DNA of 64,000 nt from Bacillus sp. SJS (GTDB lineage: Bacteria > Bacillota > Bacilli > Bacillales > Bacillaceae), in contig NZ_JAQV02000004.1 of NCBI RefSeq assembly GCF_000732485.2, positions 145,401-209,400 of the forward strand. The letters are read 5' to 3'. Under the pieces are notes generated by a model. The model saw only the letters and a list, made by a program, of their open reading frames with translations. It was not told where the DNA came from and made no database searches. This document shows, one piece after another, positions 1 through 8,103 of the stretch. Positions within the stretch are counted from its first letter, which is position 1. Each line of letters opens with the position of its first letter. Both the position numbers and the translations under genes were made by a program.

Positions 1-701
1 CCCTCTGTCATCTGATAGAATTCGGCATGCATTTCGTGCTCTTCTACAGTTTCAGCGCTCACCGGCCGGAAGGTTCCAAGTCCTACATGAAGCGTGATGT
101 ACGCAACAGATACCCCTTTTTCCTGAAGTTCAGAAAGAATTTGATCTGTAAAATGCAGGCCTGCTGTAGGTGCAGCAGCGGAGCCGGCTTCTCTTGAGTA
201 GACGGTTTGATAGCGTTCCCTATCATCAAGCTGCTCTTTTATATATGGAGGCAGAGGCATTTCTCCAAGCGACTCCAAAACCTCATAAAAAATTCCTTCA
301 TAGGAAAAATGCAGCGTTCTGCCGCCGTGCTCTTGTTCTTCTACACATTTGGCTGTCAGCTTTCCGTCTCCAAATGTAATAATCGTGCCTTCCTTTACAC
401 GTTTAGCTGGTTTAATCAGGGTCTCCCATGTATCACCCTCAGATTGCTTCAGCAGAAGCACTTCAATTTTTGCTCCTGTGTCTTCCTTCATTCCGAAAAG
501 TCTTGCCGGCAAAACACGGGTGTCGTTCAGGACGAGGCAGTCTCCGGGCTGAAGATGACGGGTAATATCGGGAAATTGCCCATGGCTGATTTCGCCGGTT
601 TCTTTGTTTAGATGCATCAGCCTGGAAGCATCTCTTTTTTCAAGAGGAACCTGCGCAATGAGTTCTTCGGGAAGGTCAAAATCGAATAATTCTACTTTCA
701 T
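1..701 (-). CDS. queA: S-adenosylmethionine:tRNA ribosyltransferase-isomerase QueA, 3' part cut by window edge
   Basis: QueA transfers and isomerises the ribosyl group of S-adenosylmethionine onto 7-aminomethyl-7-deazaguanine in tRNA, giving epoxyqueuosine. The frame reads from ATG at 701-699 to the window edge: 233 codons, ending in ...EFYQMTE, of a protein that is usually about 340 residues. The N-terminus [20 protein letters not shown] and the stretches [11 protein letters not shown] and AGLHFT are family hallmarks. It follows ruvA-ruvB, as in Bacillus subtilis, so it is probably part of the same transcript. Family assignment is firm; only the C-terminal third is missing. Confidence 0.95.
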   Translation of the reverse strand, partial: MKVELFDFDLPEELIAQVPLEKRDASRLMHLNKETGEISHGQFPDITRHLQPGDCLVLNDTRVLPARLFGMKEDTGAKIEVLLLKQSEGDTWETLIKPAKRVKEGTIITFGDGKLTAKCVEEQEHGGRTLHFSYEGIFYEVLESLGEMPLPPYIKEQLDDRERYQTVYSREAGSAAAPTAGLHFTDQILSELQEKGVSVAYITLHVGLGTFRPVSAETVEEHEMHAEFYQMTE

Positions 702-723
702 GTTATCACCTGTTTTTCTCTTG

Positions 724-924
724 TCATTTAAATCGTCCAAAAATAGAAAAAAGAACGGTTAGCAAAATGCTGATGATAATGGAGGTTGCAATCGGGAAAA
801 AAAAGGTTGTATTCCCTTTTTTGAAGACTAGGTCTCCAGGCAGTTTCCCAATTGCCTGCATAAACAGGCCGGCCAAAAACAAAACGGCCCCAATAATCAT
901 CAGCAGTTTAGGCATTTCAGTCAT
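724..924 (-). CDS. DUF2905 family small membrane protein
   Basis: A 66-residue protein with two hydrophobic helices (about residues 6-22 and 42-61) around a conserved [17 protein letters not shown] segment, which is the DUF2905 signature. The start is ATG at 924, inside the sequence ATGACTGA that also holds the RuvB stop, with GGAGG nine bases upstream. Translation is therefore probably coupled to ruvB. A longer frame to 963 exists but overlaps ruvB further and lacks a better ribosome site. The function is not known; many Bacillaceae carry it between ruvB and queA. Confidence 0.85.
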   Translation of the reverse strand: MTEMPKLLMIIGAVLFLAGLFMQAIGKLPGDLVFKKGNTTFFFPIATSIIISILLTVLFSIFGRFK

Positions 925-1921
925 GTTCCGGAACCTCCAGGTTAAAATGTCTGTAAACCGCATCGGTTACCATTCTGCCCCTGGATGTTCTTTGCAAAAA
1001 CCCGATCTGTAAAAGATAGGGTTCATAAACGTCTTCAATCGTATGTGATTCTTCTCCAATTGTCGCAGAAATTGTGTCCAGTCCGACTGGACCTCCTCTA
1101 TACTTTTCAATAATCCCCGTCAGCAGCTTGTGGTCAATATGATCCAGGCCCAATCTATCTACTTGAAGCCTTTCAAGTGCTTCAGATGCAAGCTCCTCTG
1201 AAATGGCTTCTTTACCGAGCACCTGTGCAAAATCACGGACTCTGCGTAATAGCCGGTTCGCAATTCTTGGTGTTCCTCTCGATCTTCTTGAGATTTCAGC
1301 GGAAGAATGAGGATCAATGCCAATTTGGAGGATATCCGCTGTCCGTTCTACAATCTCTGAGAGCTCTGACTCCCTATAGTAATCAAGCCTGCTCAGGACA
1401 CCGAACCGGTCTCTTAACGGAGCAGTCAAAAGCCCCACCCTTGTTGTAGCTCCCACTAATGTAAACGGGGGGAGATCGAGCCTGACAGATCTTGCTTCCG
1501 GTCCTTTGCCGATGACAATATCCAGGCAGAAATCCTCCATTGCAGGATAAAGGACTTCTTCAATGGAACGGTGCAGACGGTGGATTTCATCAATAAAAAG
1601 GACATCTCCAGGCTCGAGCGCAGTTAGAATCGCTGCCAGGTCGCCGGGTCTTTCAATAGCCGGTCCTGAAGTCGTTCTGAGATTTACGCCCATCTCATTT
1701 GCAATAATGGCAGCCAAAGTCGTCTTACCGAGACCCGGCGGACCGTATAGGAGGACGTGGTCAAGAGTTTCTCCGCGCATTTTGGCAGCCTGGATAAAGA
1801 TATCCAGATTTTCTTTTACCTTATCCTGTCCTATGTATTGACTGAGCCTTTGCGGGCGCAGACTAAGCTCCAAGTATTGTTCTTCATTTTCGGCACTTCC
1901 GGACACAAGCCGGTCATTCAT
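917..1921 (-). CDS. ruvB: Holliday junction branch migration ATPase RuvB
   Basis: RuvB is the hexameric AAA+ motor that, with RuvA, drives branch migration at Holliday junctions. Walker A (GPPGLGKTT), Walker B (DEIHR), sensor 1 (GATTR) and the C-terminal winged helix ([11 protein letters not shown]) are all present. From ATG at 1921 the protein has 334 residues, the same length as the B. subtilis protein. AAGGTG six bases upstream supports this start; the upstream GTG (1930) and ATG (1927) overlap that ribosome site. The gene starts ten bases after the ruvA stop and overlaps the DUF2905 gene by eight bases. Confidence 0.97.
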   Translation of the reverse strand: MNDRLVSGSAENEEQYLELSLRPQRLSQYIGQDKVKENLDIFIQAAKMRGETLDHVLLYGPPGLGKTTLAAIIANEMGVNLRTTSGPAIERPGDLAAILTALEPGDVLFIDEIHRLHRSIEEVLYPAMEDFCLDIVIGKGPEARSVRLDLPPFTLVGATTRVGLLTAPLRDRFGVLSRLDYYRESELSEIVERTADILQIGIDPHSSAEISRRSRGTPRIANRLLRRVRDFAQVLGKEAISEELASEALERLQVDRLGLDHIDHKLLTGIIEKYRGGPVGLDTISATIGEESHTIEDVYEPYLLQIGFLQRTSRGRMVTDAVYRHFNLEVPEHD

Positions 1922-1931
1922 TGTCATCACC

Positions 1932-2534
1932 TTACTTTAACAGCTTTTGCAGCGCTTTTTTCACCAGCTGATCGGTTGACAGTGCTTCGTCTTTCAAAGC
2001 TGGAACAACCTTATTAATTTCCCGCTCTGCATATCCGAGAACTTTGAGAGCCTCAATGGTCTCAGCGAGAGCTTTTGAAGCCTCATCTTTTTCTGCAAAC
2101 ACGGTATGATTGAATAAGGAAGGAGCAAATTCGGGGGCAACATCGCCTAACTTGCCTTTTAAATCAAGAATAATCTGTCTTGCCGTTTTCTTTCCCACTC
2201 CAGGAAATTTAACAAGGAAGACCTCATCCTCTGCTTCGATTGCCTGCACCACTTGAGACGGATCTCCTGATGCCAGGATCGCAAGCGCTCCCTTAGGGCC
2301 AATTCCTGTTACGTTCAGCAGCTTCGTGAAAAGGGCTTTTTCCTCTCTTGTTCTAAATCCGTATAAAGCAAGGATGTCTTCTCTGACATGCTGGTATGTA
2401 TATATGGTTGTTTCTGTTCCCATTGTATAGACGAACGGATTGGGAGCAAATATTTTATAGCCGATGCCAGTATGGTCTATCACAATATACTCGGGAGATA
2501 TGTAATCAATCTTCCCGCGGACAAAATCAATCAC
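1932..2534 (-). CDS. ruvA: Holliday junction DNA-binding protein RuvA
   Basis: RuvA tetramers bind Holliday junctions and load RuvB. The sequence shows the N-terminal OB fold ([19 protein letters not shown]), the helix-hairpin-helix region ([16 protein letters not shown] and [20 protein letters not shown]) and a C-terminal RuvB-binding domain ending ALQKLLK. I place the start at GTG 2534-2532, six bases after GAGGTG, giving 201 residues as in B. subtilis. The open frame runs 18 codons further upstream, but those codons have no homology and no ribosome site. Confidence 0.96.
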   Translation of the reverse strand: MIDFVRGKIDYISPEYIVIDHTGIGYKIFAPNPFVYTMGTETTIYTYQHVREDILALYGFRTREEKALFTKLLNVTGIGPKGALAILASGDPSQVVQAIEAEDEVFLVKFPGVGKKTARQIILDLKGKLGDVAPEFAPSLFNHTVFAEKDEASKALAETIEALKVLGYAEREINKVVPALKDEALSTDQLVKKALQKLLK

Positions 2535-2663
2535 CTTTTTCACCTCTTTACAACTGTACTTCATTGTATCACAAAAAGGCGCGGCCAAGAACTAGAAACG
2601 TTAACATATGTTCTCACAGTGCAAAATGAAAAGCCTGCGAAATGGCAGGCAAATTCGAATACG

Positions 2664-3194
2664 CTATTTTTTTGCAGAACGCGTTCCGTATTGTTTAAAT
2701 GTTTCGATAACGTGCAGATAATCCTTCCTGCTCGCTACTCTGATTCCATTTTCCAGCTCTATATGTCTTTTTGTTTCAAGCTTACCTACATCTATCTGGA
2801 AAAATGACTGGATGACTTTTCCTTCCTCGCTCGGTTTGCCATCAAATATAGATAGTATCCCTTTGTTATTCAGGCCAAAATATCCGTTCGTTTTCATAAG
2901 AGGAGATATATCATTCATATTCTTTCTCAGGACAATTTTCATTCCGATTTTCTCCACTGGCATCCATCCCGGATAGCGGTCGAGCAAATGGGACAGGGAG
3001 CCATTCGGTTCCCTTTTTATCTCTACGCTCACTTCTCCATCAAGATAAGCTCTTTCCAGGTATAAAGTAATGGAATTTACAGCTTTTTCATCCGCTGTGT
3101 GCCGTTCCAATGCTTGAACGTTAACTGTACAAAATAAGGTGATCAAGGTGATGAGCGACAATTGAACATATACAAACGGCTTGCGTGTCAGCAA
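2664..3194 (-). CDS. bofC: BofC, forespore-secreted inhibitor of SpoIVB signalling
   Basis: BofC acts in the space between forespore membranes and restrains SpoIVB-driven pro-sigma-K processing. Conserved BofC segments are visible: ERAYLDGEVSVE near the N-terminus, then DISPLMKTNGYFGLNNKGILS and IQSFFQIDVGKLE. The proposed start is TTG at 3194, five bases after GAGGTGG. It gives about 176 residues and puts a hydrophobic signal sequence (FVYVQLSLITLITLFC) at the N-terminus; B. subtilis BofC has about 170. The frame is open to 3281 but that part overlaps a hairpin. The TTG at 3197 is equally possible. It lies upstream of ruvA, as in B. subtilis. Confidence 0.85.
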   Translation of the reverse strand: MLTRKPFVYVQLSLITLITLFCTVNVQALERHTADEKAVNSITLYLERAYLDGEVSVEIKREPNGSLSHLLDRYPGWMPVEKIGMKIVLRKNMNDISPLMKTNGYFGLNNKGILSIFDGKPSEEGKVIQSFFQIDVGKLETKRHIELENGIRVASRKDYLHVIETFKQYGTRSAKK

Positions 3195-3255
3195 CAAGTC
3201 CACCTCACTATTAATCAGATTTAAACGGGTTCCCACCATAAAGGAAACAATGCTA

Positions 3256-3308
3256 ATAAAAAACTTCCATGATTGCCACATTCATAGTGTGACCATTCAT
3301 GGAAGTTT
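3256..3308 (-). terminator. Long stem-loop with T-run upstream of bofC
   Basis: Arms AACTTCCATGA (3262-3272) and TCATGGAAGTT (3297-3307) are perfect complements, extend by one A/T pair, and enclose a second short stem (TCACA/TGTGG). Read on the minus strand the stem is followed by TTTTTT. It is placed as a second terminator or attenuator between the lipoprotein gene and bofC. Confidence 0.6.
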
Positions 3309-3316
3309 TAGTCATA

Positions 3317-3343
3317 AGAAAAACCAGGGATGCCCCTGGTTTT
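3317..3343 (-). terminator. Rho-independent terminator after the YhcN/YlaJ lipoprotein gene
   Basis: Nine-base arms AAACCAGGG (3321-3329) and CCCTGGTTT (3334-3342) with a four-base loop; on the minus strand they are followed by TTTTTCTT. The stem begins inside the lipoprotein stop codon. Confidence 0.8.
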
Positions 3344-3941
3344 AGCGATTCGGATTAAGCGTGCGCTGAATGGTTTTGCCGGTATTTTTCATAAAATCTT
3401 TAATATCGGCATCAATGGTTTTTCGCGGTTTGTTATTTTTAATATTCGTATCAATTTGCTTAACTCTGTTGAAGGACCCTTCGTCTGTAAAGACATCCAC
3501 ATTTTTGCCGTGTGCCAATTTTTCTGTTTCTTTTAAGATGGCGTTTTTCACATTTTTATCGTTTTTATCGTTTGTATCAACAGCTACAATCACATTATCT
3601 TCTGTCACAACTGTTCTGGCCTCATCAACATTTTTCATTTTGGAAATTTTATTTGAAACATTTTCGGCTATTTTCTGATCACTCTCGTTATAATATCCAT
3701 TTTCTTTACGGGTATTTGACACTCTGGTCGGGCGATCATTGCGATCTCCGTCCATCATTTCAGTGATCGGGCCATCGTTGTCAGCATGATCCTTGTTTTT
3801 TCCATCATGTTCGTTTGAGTACATGCCGATTGGCTGTGTGTTGTCATTGTAATCCATTGCATTGTCTTTACCATTGCTGCATGCTGTAAGCACACCTGCT
3901 AGAAGAGCCAGAGATCCGTATTGGATGGTCTTTCTTATCAA
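3342..3941 (-). CDS. coxA: YhcN/YlaJ family sporulation lipoprotein (coxA-like)
   Basis: A 199-residue lipoprotein. The N-terminus carries a signal sequence with lipobox LTAC (Cys21), then an acidic, Asn/Asp-rich linker (residues 25-80). The C-terminal YhcN/YlaJ domain includes DQKIAENVSNKISKMKNVDEA and DNVIVAVDTND. The start is TTG at 3941, with GGGGGT seven to eight bases upstream. In B. subtilis the same position between safA and bofC is held by coxA (yrbB), a cortex protein of this family. The gene symbol therefore rests on position plus family and remains tentative. Expression is probably sporulation-specific, but I saw no clear promoter. Confidence 0.8.
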   Translation of the reverse strand: MIRKTIQYGSLALLAGVLTACSNGKDNAMDYNDNTQPIGMYSNEHDGKNKDHADNDGPITEMMDGDRNDRPTRVSNTRKENGYYNESDQKIAENVSNKISKMKNVDEARTVVTEDNVIVAVDTNDKNDKNVKNAILKETEKLAHGKNVDVFTDEGSFNRVKQIDTNIKNNKPRKTIDADIKDFMKNTGKTIQRTLNPNR

Positions 3942-4076
3942 GATGACTACCCCCTGTTTTTATACCAATTGAGCGTAATGTGCTCTTGGTTAGGTTGCTC
4001 TGAACAGAAAGTTTTAATCTTGACAGTTCCCTCCATTAATCAAAGGCCTTGTATTTTTTAGCTCCTTTAAACCTGG

Positions 4077-4116
4077 CTGTTGATTGCAGCTAGCAGGCGT
4101 TCACTCTAATCAACAG
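4077..4116. repeat. Short internally deleted copy of the GTTGATT...AATCAAC dispersed repeat
   Basis: Nine-base perfect inverted ends CTGTTGATT (4077-4085) and AATCAACAG (4108-4116) enclose GCAGCTAGCAGGCG and a few further bases. The same ends and a similar core recur at 56513-56558. Longer relatives lie at 11492-11612 and 63757-63840. Apart from this and the safA terminator, nothing gene-like is visible in 3942-4208. Confidence 0.7.
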
Positions 4117-4165
4117 GTGTTACCAATCCACACCATGCTTGAACAGCGCCTGCTTTTTTAATATG

Positions 4166-4196
4166 TAAAAAAAAAAGAGACGATTGGAATCGTCTC
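4166..4196 (-). terminator. Rho-independent terminator of safA
   Basis: Perfect nine-base arms GAGACGATT (4177-4185) and AATCGTCTC (4188-4196). On the minus strand they are followed by a run of about ten T. It sits 12 bases after the safA stop. Confidence 0.9.
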
Positions 4197-4208
4197 GAAC
4201 CATTAAAA

Positions 4209-5741
4209 TTAATCCTCATCCACATTGTAAAAATCAGGGCGTCCAAACATTTGGCCATATCCTGGCTGCATTCCGTACCCCGGCTGCATTCCATATCCTG
4301 GCTGCATTCCGTAGCCCGGCTGCATTCCATACCCTTGAGAACCGCCGCATCCACAATCATGCGGTGGCATTTGGCCGTATGCACCGCCAGTCTGCGGCTG
4401 TTTATTCTTGCCTTCTTGCGCACCCATTACGTTCGGCATGTTAGGCGACATAGCACCCATTACGTTCGGCATATTTTCATTCATCGCACCCATCACGTTG
4501 GGCATGTTAGGCGACATCGCGCCCATCACATTCGGCATATTTTCATCCATGGCACCCATCACGTTCGGCATATTATGATCATAAGCACCCATTACACCCG
4601 GGCCAAACCCTGAACCGGGCATTACAGGAGAGGCCGGTGTGCATCCAGGAGGATATGGCGAATATCCTTGCGGAGCCATTTGCGGCATCATTTGAGGCAT
4701 GCTTTGAGCGCCCATTACATTTGGCATATTGGGAGACATCGCGCCCATCACATTCGGCATGTTTTCATCCATTGCACCCATCACGTTCGGCATATTCGGA
4801 GACATGGCCCCCATTACGTTCGGCATATTCGGGGACATCGCACCCATCACATTTGGCATATTCGGGGACATGGCCCCCATCACGTTCGGCATGTTTTCAT
4901 CCATGGCACCCATCACATTTGGCATGTTTTCATCCATTGCCCCACCGACGCCATAAGGCATTGGAGATGGCACACACCAATACGGCATTGGATGATGGTG
5001 ATGATGGTGGCCATGATGGCCATATCCGTATGGAGCTCCATACATTGGGGCCTGCATTCCATATCCAGGCTGCGGTCCGCCGTACATTGGCTGCTGCATG
5101 GATGGCTGCGTTGCTCCCATTACTCCTGTTGGAGCAGAATAAGGCATATTAGGCATGTTCGGCATTTTCTCCATTTTCTTGGTTGCCTCCTCTTTCTTGG
5201 CTGGTGAAACTGCCTTTTGTGCCCCTTGTGCAGCTGTCTTCTCTTTTGGCTTTTCAGCCGGCTTCTTCATTTCCGGCATGACATTTGCCGGCTTTTTCAT
5301 TTCCGGCATAACATTCGCCGGCTTTTGAGGCAGCTGCGGCTGCTTCGGCGGCATTGACATATTCACCATATAATAATTATTAATATCCATTTCAGGGTAA
5401 ACAGGCTGAGGTATGTTTGGCATTTTAGGCATAAATGGAGTAATTGGTTTTTCTTTTTTAGGTTCTTCTGCTGCTTGAACTTCTTTTGGTTTTTCCTTTG
5501 CAGGCTGCTGAACAGGCTGCTCTTTTATAGGCTTTTGTGTTTCTTTTTTCGAATTGAAATTAATTTGAGTTTCATTCTTTACTGGAACGCTTCCTGTAGG
5601 TACCTTAATTTTCATTCCAGGCATTATGGAATCGGGATTGCTTAGTTGAGAGTTCATTTTTTTCAGTTCTTCGAAATCTGCTCCATATTTTTTAGCGATG
5701 TTCCACAATGTATCCCCTTTTTGAACGATATGGATTTTCAA
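4209..5741 (-). CDS. safA: SafA-like LysM spore coat/inner coat morphogenetic protein with expanded repeats
   Basis: SafA binds cortex peptidoglycan and organises the inner coat. A LysM domain occupies residues 2-47 (IVQKGDTLWNIAKKYGADFE...MPGMKIKVP), followed by a Lys/Pro/Glu-rich linker. After that come a His-rich patch (about residue 240), twelve 11-residue units ending NMPNVMGA in blocks of seven and five, and a C-terminal four-fold GYGMQP repeat. The total is 510 residues against about 390 in B. subtilis, and the extra length is repeats. The start is TTG at 5741, five bases after GGAGGGGG. Its position next to the coxA-like gene and nadA matches B. subtilis. The LysM and context make the call good; the repeat region has no direct counterpart that I know. 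Confidence 0.88.
   Translation of the reverse strand: MKIHIVQKGDTLWNIAKKYGADFEELKKMNSQLSNPDSIMPGMKIKVPTGSVPVKNETQINFNSKKETQKPIKEQPVQQPAKEKPKEVQAAEEPKKEKPITPFMPKMPNIPQPVYPEMDINNYYMVNMSMPPKQPQLPQKPANVMPEMKKPANVMPEMKKPAEKPKEKTAAQGAQKAVSPAKKEEATKKMEKMPNMPNMPYSAPTGVMGATQPSMQQPMYGGPQPGYGMQAPMYGAPYGYGHHGHHHHHHPMPYWCVPSPMPYGVGGAMDENMPNVMGAMDENMPNVMGAMSPNMPNVMGAMSPNMPNVMGAMSPNMPNVMGAMDENMPNVMGAMSPNMPNVMGAQSMPQMMPQMAPQGYSPYPPGCTPASPVMPGSGFGPGVMGAYDHNMPNVMGAMDENMPNVMGAMSPNMPNVMGAMNENMPNVMGAMSPNMPNVMGAQEGKNKQPQTGGAYGQMPPHDCGCGGSQGYGMQPGYGMQPGYGMQPGYGMQPGYGQMFGRPDFYNVDED
4246..4335 (-). repeat. 18-bp repeats coding GYGMQP in safA
   Basis: Four consecutive copies of an 18-bp unit encode GYGMQP near the SafA C-terminus. 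Copies alternate between two synonymous versions (tatcctgg and taccccgg or tagcccgg types), as expected if pairs of units were duplicated together. Confidence 0.85.
4420..4592 (-). repeat. 33-bp repeat block 2 in safA (five units)
   Basis: Five tandem 33-bp units encode x-x-N-M-P-N-V-M-G-A-x, with the variable pair being Asp-His, Asp-Glu, Ser-Pro, Asn-Glu or Ser-Pro. A Gln/Pro-rich segment separates them from the seven-unit block. Confidence 0.88.
4709..4945 (-). repeat. 33-bp repeat block 1 in safA (seven units)
   Basis: Seven tandem 33-bp units encode the same 11-residue motif, with Asp-Glu or Ser-Pro at the variable pair. Most differences between units are third-position changes. Confidence 0.88.
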
Positions 5742-6120
5742 AAGTTCCCCCTCCTATGCATTAACTGTATAGTAAAAGCATACAGGCTAATTGCCGTTAT
5801 TCTTCACCACAAGTTATGCGGAAAAAGGAGCGAATATGCCTTCTTTGAAAAATGCCCAGCCGTAAGTCCTTGTTTTCCCCACTGAAACTTCCCTATTATA
5901 AAACGCAAAAACCGTGATAAATGTGCCACTTTTTTTGAATAAATTCCACATTTGTCCGTGGCACAAAGAAAAGCGCAAGGGATGAAGATCTGCTAAGTGC
6001 GCGACGTCCTTCCGCAGCGCAGAACTGACCCGCATCCTGCGGGCCCCCGGCAAGTCTCGAGGGGCAAGGCGCTGGAGCTGGACAAATCAACTTATACAAA
6101 AAAATCATGAAGCAGAATTC
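5742..6120. other. Gene-free stretch with one dispersed repeat copy
   Basis: No ORF with a ribosome site is seen. The stretch holds the upstream region of safA and a perfect inverted repeat TGTGCCAC/GTGGCACA (5922-5929, 5958-5965). It also holds one copy of the AGAAAAGCG...GGAGCTGGACAA repeat (5966-6086), described separately. Confidence 0.6.
5966..6086. repeat. Copy of the AGAAAAGCG...GCTGGAGCTGGACAA dispersed repeat
   Basis: Begins AAAGAAAAGCGCAAG and ends GGCGCTGGAGCTGGACAA, with AGCGC/GCGCT complementary near the ends (5972-5976, 6069-6073). An internal hairpin CCCGCA-TCC-TGCGGG lies at 6029-6043. The middle (GCGCGACGTCCTTCCGCAGCG) closely matches unit B of the array at 19748-20215. Confidence 0.75.
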
Positions 6121-6150
6121 AAAAACCCCATGCGGCGCATGGGCTTTTGT
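6121..6150 (-). terminator. Rho-independent terminator of nadBCA
   Basis: Arms CCCATGCG (6127-6134) and CGCATGGG (6136-6143), followed on the minus strand by GTTTTT. It lies just after the nadA stop. Confidence 0.85.
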
Positions 6151-6160
6151 GGCAATCAAA

Positions 6161-7261
6161 TTATATAGAGAGCATTCTGTTCAGGGCAAGCACTGCCTGT
6201 TTTGCTTCCTCTTTTTCCACGATGATTCTGTTTACTCCTTTACCTTCTGCAATAGCTTCCAAGGACCACAGCAAATGCGGCAGGTCAATTCTGTTCATCG
6301 TTAAACACGGGCACATATAAGGATTCAGTGAAACAATTTCCTTATCCGGATTAGATGAGATCAGTCTGTTAACGAGGTTCATTTCCGTGCCGACCGCCCA
6401 TTTCGTGCCAGGCTCTGCCGCCGAAATCTGTTCAATGATGTATTTAGTGGATCCGGCCAGATCAGCTAGCTGAACGACTTCGTGTGTACATTCAGGGTGA
6501 ACAATGATTTTCATATCGGGTTTTGTCTTCCTGATATGAGCAATATTTTTTTCTGTAAACTTCTCATGAACAGAGCAATGCCCTTTCCAAAGAAGGATTG
6601 TTGCCTGCTCGGCAGGACCCTCCAATGTTTCTGAAATCGGGTTCCAAACTGCCATATGGTCCAAGGGAATTCCAAGATCAAAGGCTGTGTTTCTTCCTAA
6701 ATGCTGATCGGGCAAAAAAAGGATGCGTTTTTTTTGCTGTAATGCCCATTTCACAATTTCTTTCGCATTGGAGGAAGTCACGGATGCTCCCCCATTCCTT
6801 CCTACAAAGGCTTTAATGGCTGCTGTGGAGTTGACGTAAGTAAGCGGAATGATGGTATCTCCATAGAGAGCCGTCAAATTTCCCCATGCACGCTCCGTCT
6901 GCTTGATATTTGCCATATCAGCCATGGAGCAGCCTGCTCTCATATCAGGCAAATACACATATTGATGATCACCAGTCAGCATGTCTGCCGTCTCGGCCAT
7001 AAAATGAACACCGCAAAAAACGATGTGCTCTGCTTCCTTGTTGTCTGCGGCCGCCTGGGCAAGCTGAAGGGAATCACCGGTGCAATCTGCGAATTGAATG
7101 ACTTCATCCTTTTGATAATGATGACCCGGAATAAATAGCCTGCTGCCGAATTCTTTTTTAATCTCCCAAATTCTTTTCTCAATTTCCTCCGTTGACCATG
7201 TTCTGTACTTTTCAGGAATCAGTGAAACGGCTTCTTCGGTTAGCACATCCATAAGACTCAT
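6161..7261 (-). CDS. nadA: Quinolinate synthase NadA
   Basis: NadA condenses iminoaspartate with dihydroxyacetone phosphate to quinolinate, the second step of de novo NAD synthesis, using a [4Fe-4S] cluster. The 366-residue protein matches the B. subtilis form in length. Candidate cluster ligands are Cys111 (AGCSMAD), Cys229 (GHCSVHE) and Cys317 or Cys319 (MCPCL). Substrate-site motifs GHHYQKDEV and HPEC are also present. Its ATG overlaps the nadC stop as ATGA, so the two are translationally coupled. It is the last gene of nadB-nadC-nadA and is followed by a terminator. Confidence 0.96.
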   Translation of the reverse strand: MSLMDVLTEEAVSLIPEKYRTWSTEEIEKRIWEIKKEFGSRLFIPGHHYQKDEVIQFADCTGDSLQLAQAAADNKEAEHIVFCGVHFMAETADMLTGDHQYVYLPDMRAGCSMADMANIKQTERAWGNLTALYGDTIIPLTYVNSTAAIKAFVGRNGGASVTSSNAKEIVKWALQQKKRILFLPDQHLGRNTAFDLGIPLDHMAVWNPISETLEGPAEQATILLWKGHCSVHEKFTEKNIAHIRKTKPDMKIIVHPECTHEVVQLADLAGSTKYIIEQISAAEPGTKWAVGTEMNLVNRLISSNPDKEIVSLNPYMCPCLTMNRIDLPHLLWSLEAIAEGKGVNRIIVEKEEAKQAVLALNRMLSI

Positions 7262-8103
7262 TTTTCTTCCCCCTGCTTCATTAATAAACTAAAATCCAGC
7301 GCTTTAACAGAATGGGTGAGGTACCCAAGTGATAGGTAGCTGACACCCGTGTTTCGATAGGTGTGGAGGTTCTCTGGAGTTATGCCGCCGGATGCTTCTG
7401 TAATGATTGAATCAGGCGTTATTTCAGCAAATTGTTTGACTTCCTCAGGAGAACGGTTATCAAACATGATGATATCCGCCTTTGCCTCAATCGCCTCCAA
7501 AAGCTGATTTTCATTCTCTATTTCCACTTCAATTTTCACCGTATGGCCGATAGCATCTTTGGCTCTTATTACGGCTTCCCTGATGCTTCCTGCAAACGAA
7601 ATGTGATTATCCTTAATCATGACCGCATCATAGAGGCCATAGCGGTGATTTCGTCCGCCTCCGCATCTAACGGCATATTTATCGAACATCCGCAGTCCGG
7701 GTGCCGTTTTTCTTGTATCGCATATCTGTGTATCCGGACTATCCAAAAGCATGATGGCTTCCCTGGTTGCTGTCGCAATCCCGCTCATCCTTTGAATGAG
7801 ATTTAATGCTACCCGTTCTGCACTGAGGATTGAAATAATTTTTCCCTCAATTTCTGCAACAGGTTCTCCTGGTTCTACCGCTTCCCCGTCCTTTTTAAGG
7901 ATTTGGACGTCTATTTGATCATCAAGCAGTGAAAAAGCAGTTTTTAAGACGGCTTCCCCTGAAAAAATGCCTTTTTCCTTTGCAAGAATGACAGCCTCTC
8001 CCCGATCACTTTCAGAGAATATTCCGCTCGCAGAAAGATCCCGGTCACCAAGATCCTCCAATAAAAAATGACGAATGCTTTCCTTCACTTTTAATGCATT
8101 CAC
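7258..8103 (-). CDS. nadC: Nicotinate-nucleotide pyrophosphorylase (carboxylating) NadC
   Basis: NadC converts quinolinate and phosphoribosyl pyrophosphate to nicotinate mononucleotide with loss of CO2. The 281-residue sequence carries the family signatures [26 protein letters not shown] and [26 protein letters not shown] (only partly quoted motifs are meant here), and EASGGI near the C-terminus. It overlaps nadB upstream and nadA downstream by four bases each (ATGA), a tight operon. Confidence 0.96.
   Translation of the reverse strand: MNALKVKESIRHFLLEDLGDRDLSASGIFSESDRGEAVILAKEKGIFSGEAVLKTAFSLLDDQIDVQILKKDGEAVEPGEPVAEIEGKIISILSAERVALNLIQRMSGIATATREAIMLLDSPDTQICDTRKTAPGLRMFDKYAVRCGGGRNHRYGLYDAVMIKDNHISFAGSIREAVIRAKDAIGHTVKIEVEIENENQLLEAIEAKADIIMFDNRSPEEVKQFAEITPDSIITEASGGITPENLHTYRNTGVSYLSLGYLTHSVKALDFSLLMKQGEEK

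Noticed and set aside
4420..4945. Regular 33-bp spacing that might suggest a CRISPR array
   Set aside because: The units are contiguous coding repeats with no unique spacers, in frame with the SafA LysM domain.
4251..5207. Several plus-strand ORFs of 75-179 codons opposite safA
   Set aside because: They are antisense reflections of the safA repeats (His/Ile/Arg-rich or Pro/Ser-rich periodic products) without ribosome sites.
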